DNA of 64,000 bases, taken from positions 13,091,926 to 13,155,925 of the forward strand of contig NC_072802.1 of NCBI RefSeq assembly GCF_028583425.1, in the 5' to 3' direction. Source of the stretch: Eublepharis macularius. Taxonomy: Eukaryota; Chordata; Lepidosauria; Squamata; Eublepharidae. Numbering within the stretch: position 1 is the stretch's first letter; the number at the start of each line of letters is the position of its first letter. Positions 62,560 to 64,000 of this stretch are shown piece by piece. The notes under the pieces are model-generated. The model searched no databases. It worked only from the letters and a program-made list of their open reading frames with translations, and was not told where the DNA came from. A program made the translations under genes and the position numbers.

Positions 62560-63150
62560 TATTGTCTTGGTTCTCCCCCTCTTCAAGGTGCGAGTCTGTG
62601 GTTGCCAAGCCTCCCTTCCTGCCCGGCCTCTCATCGCCCGCGTCGCCTCTCGGTCCGGCCCGGGGGCCATCCCTCCCCCCTTTCTCTCCCTTCTTCCCCT
62701 CAGCGCCGGCATGGCCCCCCTTCCCCCCGGGACCGCCGCTTGCGTCAATCATCCGAGCCGGCTTCGGATTGGCCAGAGCAGCGGCCCCCCTCCCCCCTCG
62801 GCCTGGACAGCCCCCCTCCCCCTCGCTCTCCTCTCAGCCATTTTAAACCGCGCGAGGCGGCAACGGAACCGGCGCGTGAGGCGGAGGCGGTTGGAGCTTC
62901 GGGGCTGGGAGACGAGGTGAGCGGCGCGGGCCTGGCCGGGCGAGGGAAAGGGCCGCGCGCTTCATCCGCCCTCCGTTTCTGGGCGGCGGGAGGGATGCGG
63001 AGGGCTTCTCCCCTCACAGGCTTCGTGCGTGCGAGCGGGAGGGAAGGGCGCGCCCCCCCCCCCGGCCTGAGGCTGGGGTCGTTGGCGCTGCTTCGCCTGC
63101 TCGTGAGAATGCGGACCGCCCCTTCCCGCGCTCGTACGGGCGCTGGATGG
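62560..63150 (+). promoter_or_regulatory. CpG-island promoter
   Basis: About 600 bp are GC-rich with dense CpG, in sharp contrast to the window average and to the CpG-poor repeats. An inverted CCAAT box (GATTGG, 62767-62772) lies 70-80 bp before CAGCCATTTTAAACCGCGCG at about 62836, a YY1/E2F-like initiator context. There is no TATA box at the expected place. This is the layout of a housekeeping-type promoter. Direction plus is chosen from the CCAAT position and the donor at 62917; a bidirectional promoter is possible. Confidence 0.75.
62838..62916 (+). other. Predicted untranslated first exon
   Basis: It starts near the CCATTTTAAACCGCG motif and ends at GGGAGACGAG, followed by GTGAGCGG, a strong U1-type donor (GAG/GTGAGC). 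It has no in-frame ATG of note, so coding would start in a later exon beyond the window. The gene is not identified. Confidence 0.5.
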
Positions 63151-63280
63151 CTCCGGGTCCGGCGGGTGACCTTGGGCTGGTCGGTCTTTGTCCATCCAGC
63201 CTACCTCGCAGGGTGCTTGTAAAGTGGGGAGAGGAGAACCGCGTAGGCCGCCCCGAGCGCTCTCGAGGAAGGGCGGCATG
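63150..63280 (+). mobile_element. tRNA SINE, 3' half, CpG-rich
   Basis: GGGTGACCTTGGGCTGGTCG, CCAGCCTACCTCGCAGGGTG, CTTGTAAAGTGGGGAGAGGA and ACCGCGTAGGCCGCCCCGAG match the SINE body and tail. CpGs are kept, unlike other copies, perhaps because it lies in an unmethylated island. Confidence 0.65.
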
Positions 63281-63560
63281 AGAGGGCGCGCGTGGCGATG
63301 GACCTGCCCATGCCGAGAGGGATGCCCGTGCGCCTGTGTGCGTCGTTACCCACGCAGGCTTTTATATGAGCGAGATTCGGGTCCAGGGTGGCCCTTGAGA
63401 GACCACCTGGATGTCCAGGGGGTGAGCTGTCCAGAGTCCAAGTGGATCTACGCTGGTTCCCGCCCCGAAGTCGGTTCTTGTGCTAACTGCTGCCGAGTGG
63501 GCTGCCCCCAAGACAAAAGCACATGCAGAAACTGTGCCCCAAAGCTATCTTTGGACAGCC
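63281..63560. other. No recognised feature
   Basis: Probably the start of intron 1; nothing seen. Confidence 0.4.
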
Positions 63561-63564
63561 ATGA

Positions 63565-63675
63565 TCCATGCATCTGACAAACGGAGCTCATACCCCGAAA
63601 GTCTTGCTGGTCCCTAAAGTGCCACTGGACTCCAATACTGCTCTTCTATTACAGACCAATACAGCGGCCCACCTG
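63565..63675 (+). repeat. Old D-type repeat, single arm
   Basis: CATCTGACAAACGGAGCTCA, CCCCGAAAGTCTTGCTGGTC, AAAGTGCCACTGGACTCC and ACAGACCAATACAGCGGCC. Confidence 0.75.
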
Positions 63676-63730
63676 AAACTAACTTTATATGAATAGGTCA
63701 TTCTGATAATAGACTGTCTTCTACTTGAGG

Positions 63731-63867
63731 TAGATCAAGATGGGTAGCCGTGTTAGTCTGTCTGTAGCATTAGAAAAGAGCCAGAGTCCAGTAGCACCTA
63801 TAAGACTATCAACATTTGTGGTAGGGTGTGAGCTTTTGTGAGTCACAGCTCACTTCTTCAGATAGAT
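63731..63867 (-). mobile_element. Hairpin family D copy 5, one arm
   Basis: TAGATCAAGATGGGTAGCCG, GTTAGTCTGTCTGTAGCATT, CAGTAGCACCTATAAGACTA and CACAGCTCACTTCTTCAGAT match D4, but the second arm is missing. A 40-bp imperfect duplication flanks it (63691-63730, 63868-63907). Confidence 0.8.
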
Positions 63868-64000
63868 GAATGAGCCCTTCTGAAATAGACTTATCATCTA
63901 CTTGAGGCGTATGTGGGTTCCTTCCTTTTCTACCCACAGAGTGTGAGAGAATTGGCATGTCACCCGATAGGGCATATGTAGGTTTTGTATGGATAGCTAA

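Noticed and set aside
62602-63222. 206-codon frame across the CpG island
   Set aside because: It reads through the predicted splice donor and into a SINE half; proline/arginine-rich composition is that of CpG-island DNA.

Overview
The window looks like intergenic or intronic DNA from a squamate reptile (lizard or gecko type). The evidence is the repeat mix: 5S-rRNA-headed SINEs with a Sauria-type body, tRNA-headed SINEs, several L1 lineages, CR1, L2-like and BovB/RTE LINEs, a Penelope-like fragment, and many hAT and PIF/Harbinger-like MITEs. I found no exon coding for a recognisable host protein. Every long open frame that I can name belongs to a transposable element, and most other long frames are GC-rich or palindrome artefacts. 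The one good host-gene signal is a CpG island at about 62.56-63.15 kb with an inverted CCAAT box and a strong splice donor, which looks like the promoter and untranslated first exon of a plus-strand gene that continues to the right.

Layout. 1-4683: a minus-strand L1 cut by the window edge, with ORF1, an ORF2 that I can follow with no break for 999 codons, and a GC-rich 5' UTR; it sits beside an older L1 scrap and a GC-rich inverted-repeat complex. 5-9.6 kb: SINE and LINE tails and a 742-bp non-autonomous hAT. 10-11.3 kb: the 3' part of a CR1 with an open RT C-terminus. 11.3-31 kb: a mosaic of MITEs (families called A to I here), BovB, L1, L2 and CR1 pieces and SINEs. 31.75-34.7 kb: a 5'-truncated L1 with a 14-bp target duplication, itself interrupted by a 1.1-kb LTR-like insertion. 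35-46.9 kb: MITEs, three SINE families and a Penelope-like 3' end with a 15-bp target duplication. 47003-55825: an 8.8-kb hAT transposon with 17-bp terminal inverted repeats and a perfect 8-bp target duplication. It holds a decayed BED-finger transposase, a long array of about ten diverged repeat units of 165-265 bp, and two L1 insertions. 56-64 kb: SINEs, a CR1 fragment, nested hairpin elements and the CpG island.

How the parts relate. The 742-bp element at 7.2 kb has the same termini as the 8.8-kb hAT and is probably its deletion derivative. Target duplications let several events be ordered: L1 into hAT, LTR-like element into L1, MITE A1 into a possible Penelope remnant, MITE B6 into repeat G, and hairpin D4 into an older related repeat. 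MITE families A (hAT-like, 8-bp duplications) and B (PIF-like, TNA duplications inside CTNAG) and hairpin family D (11-12 bp duplications) each have several copies with exact duplications, so all were mobile in the not very distant past.
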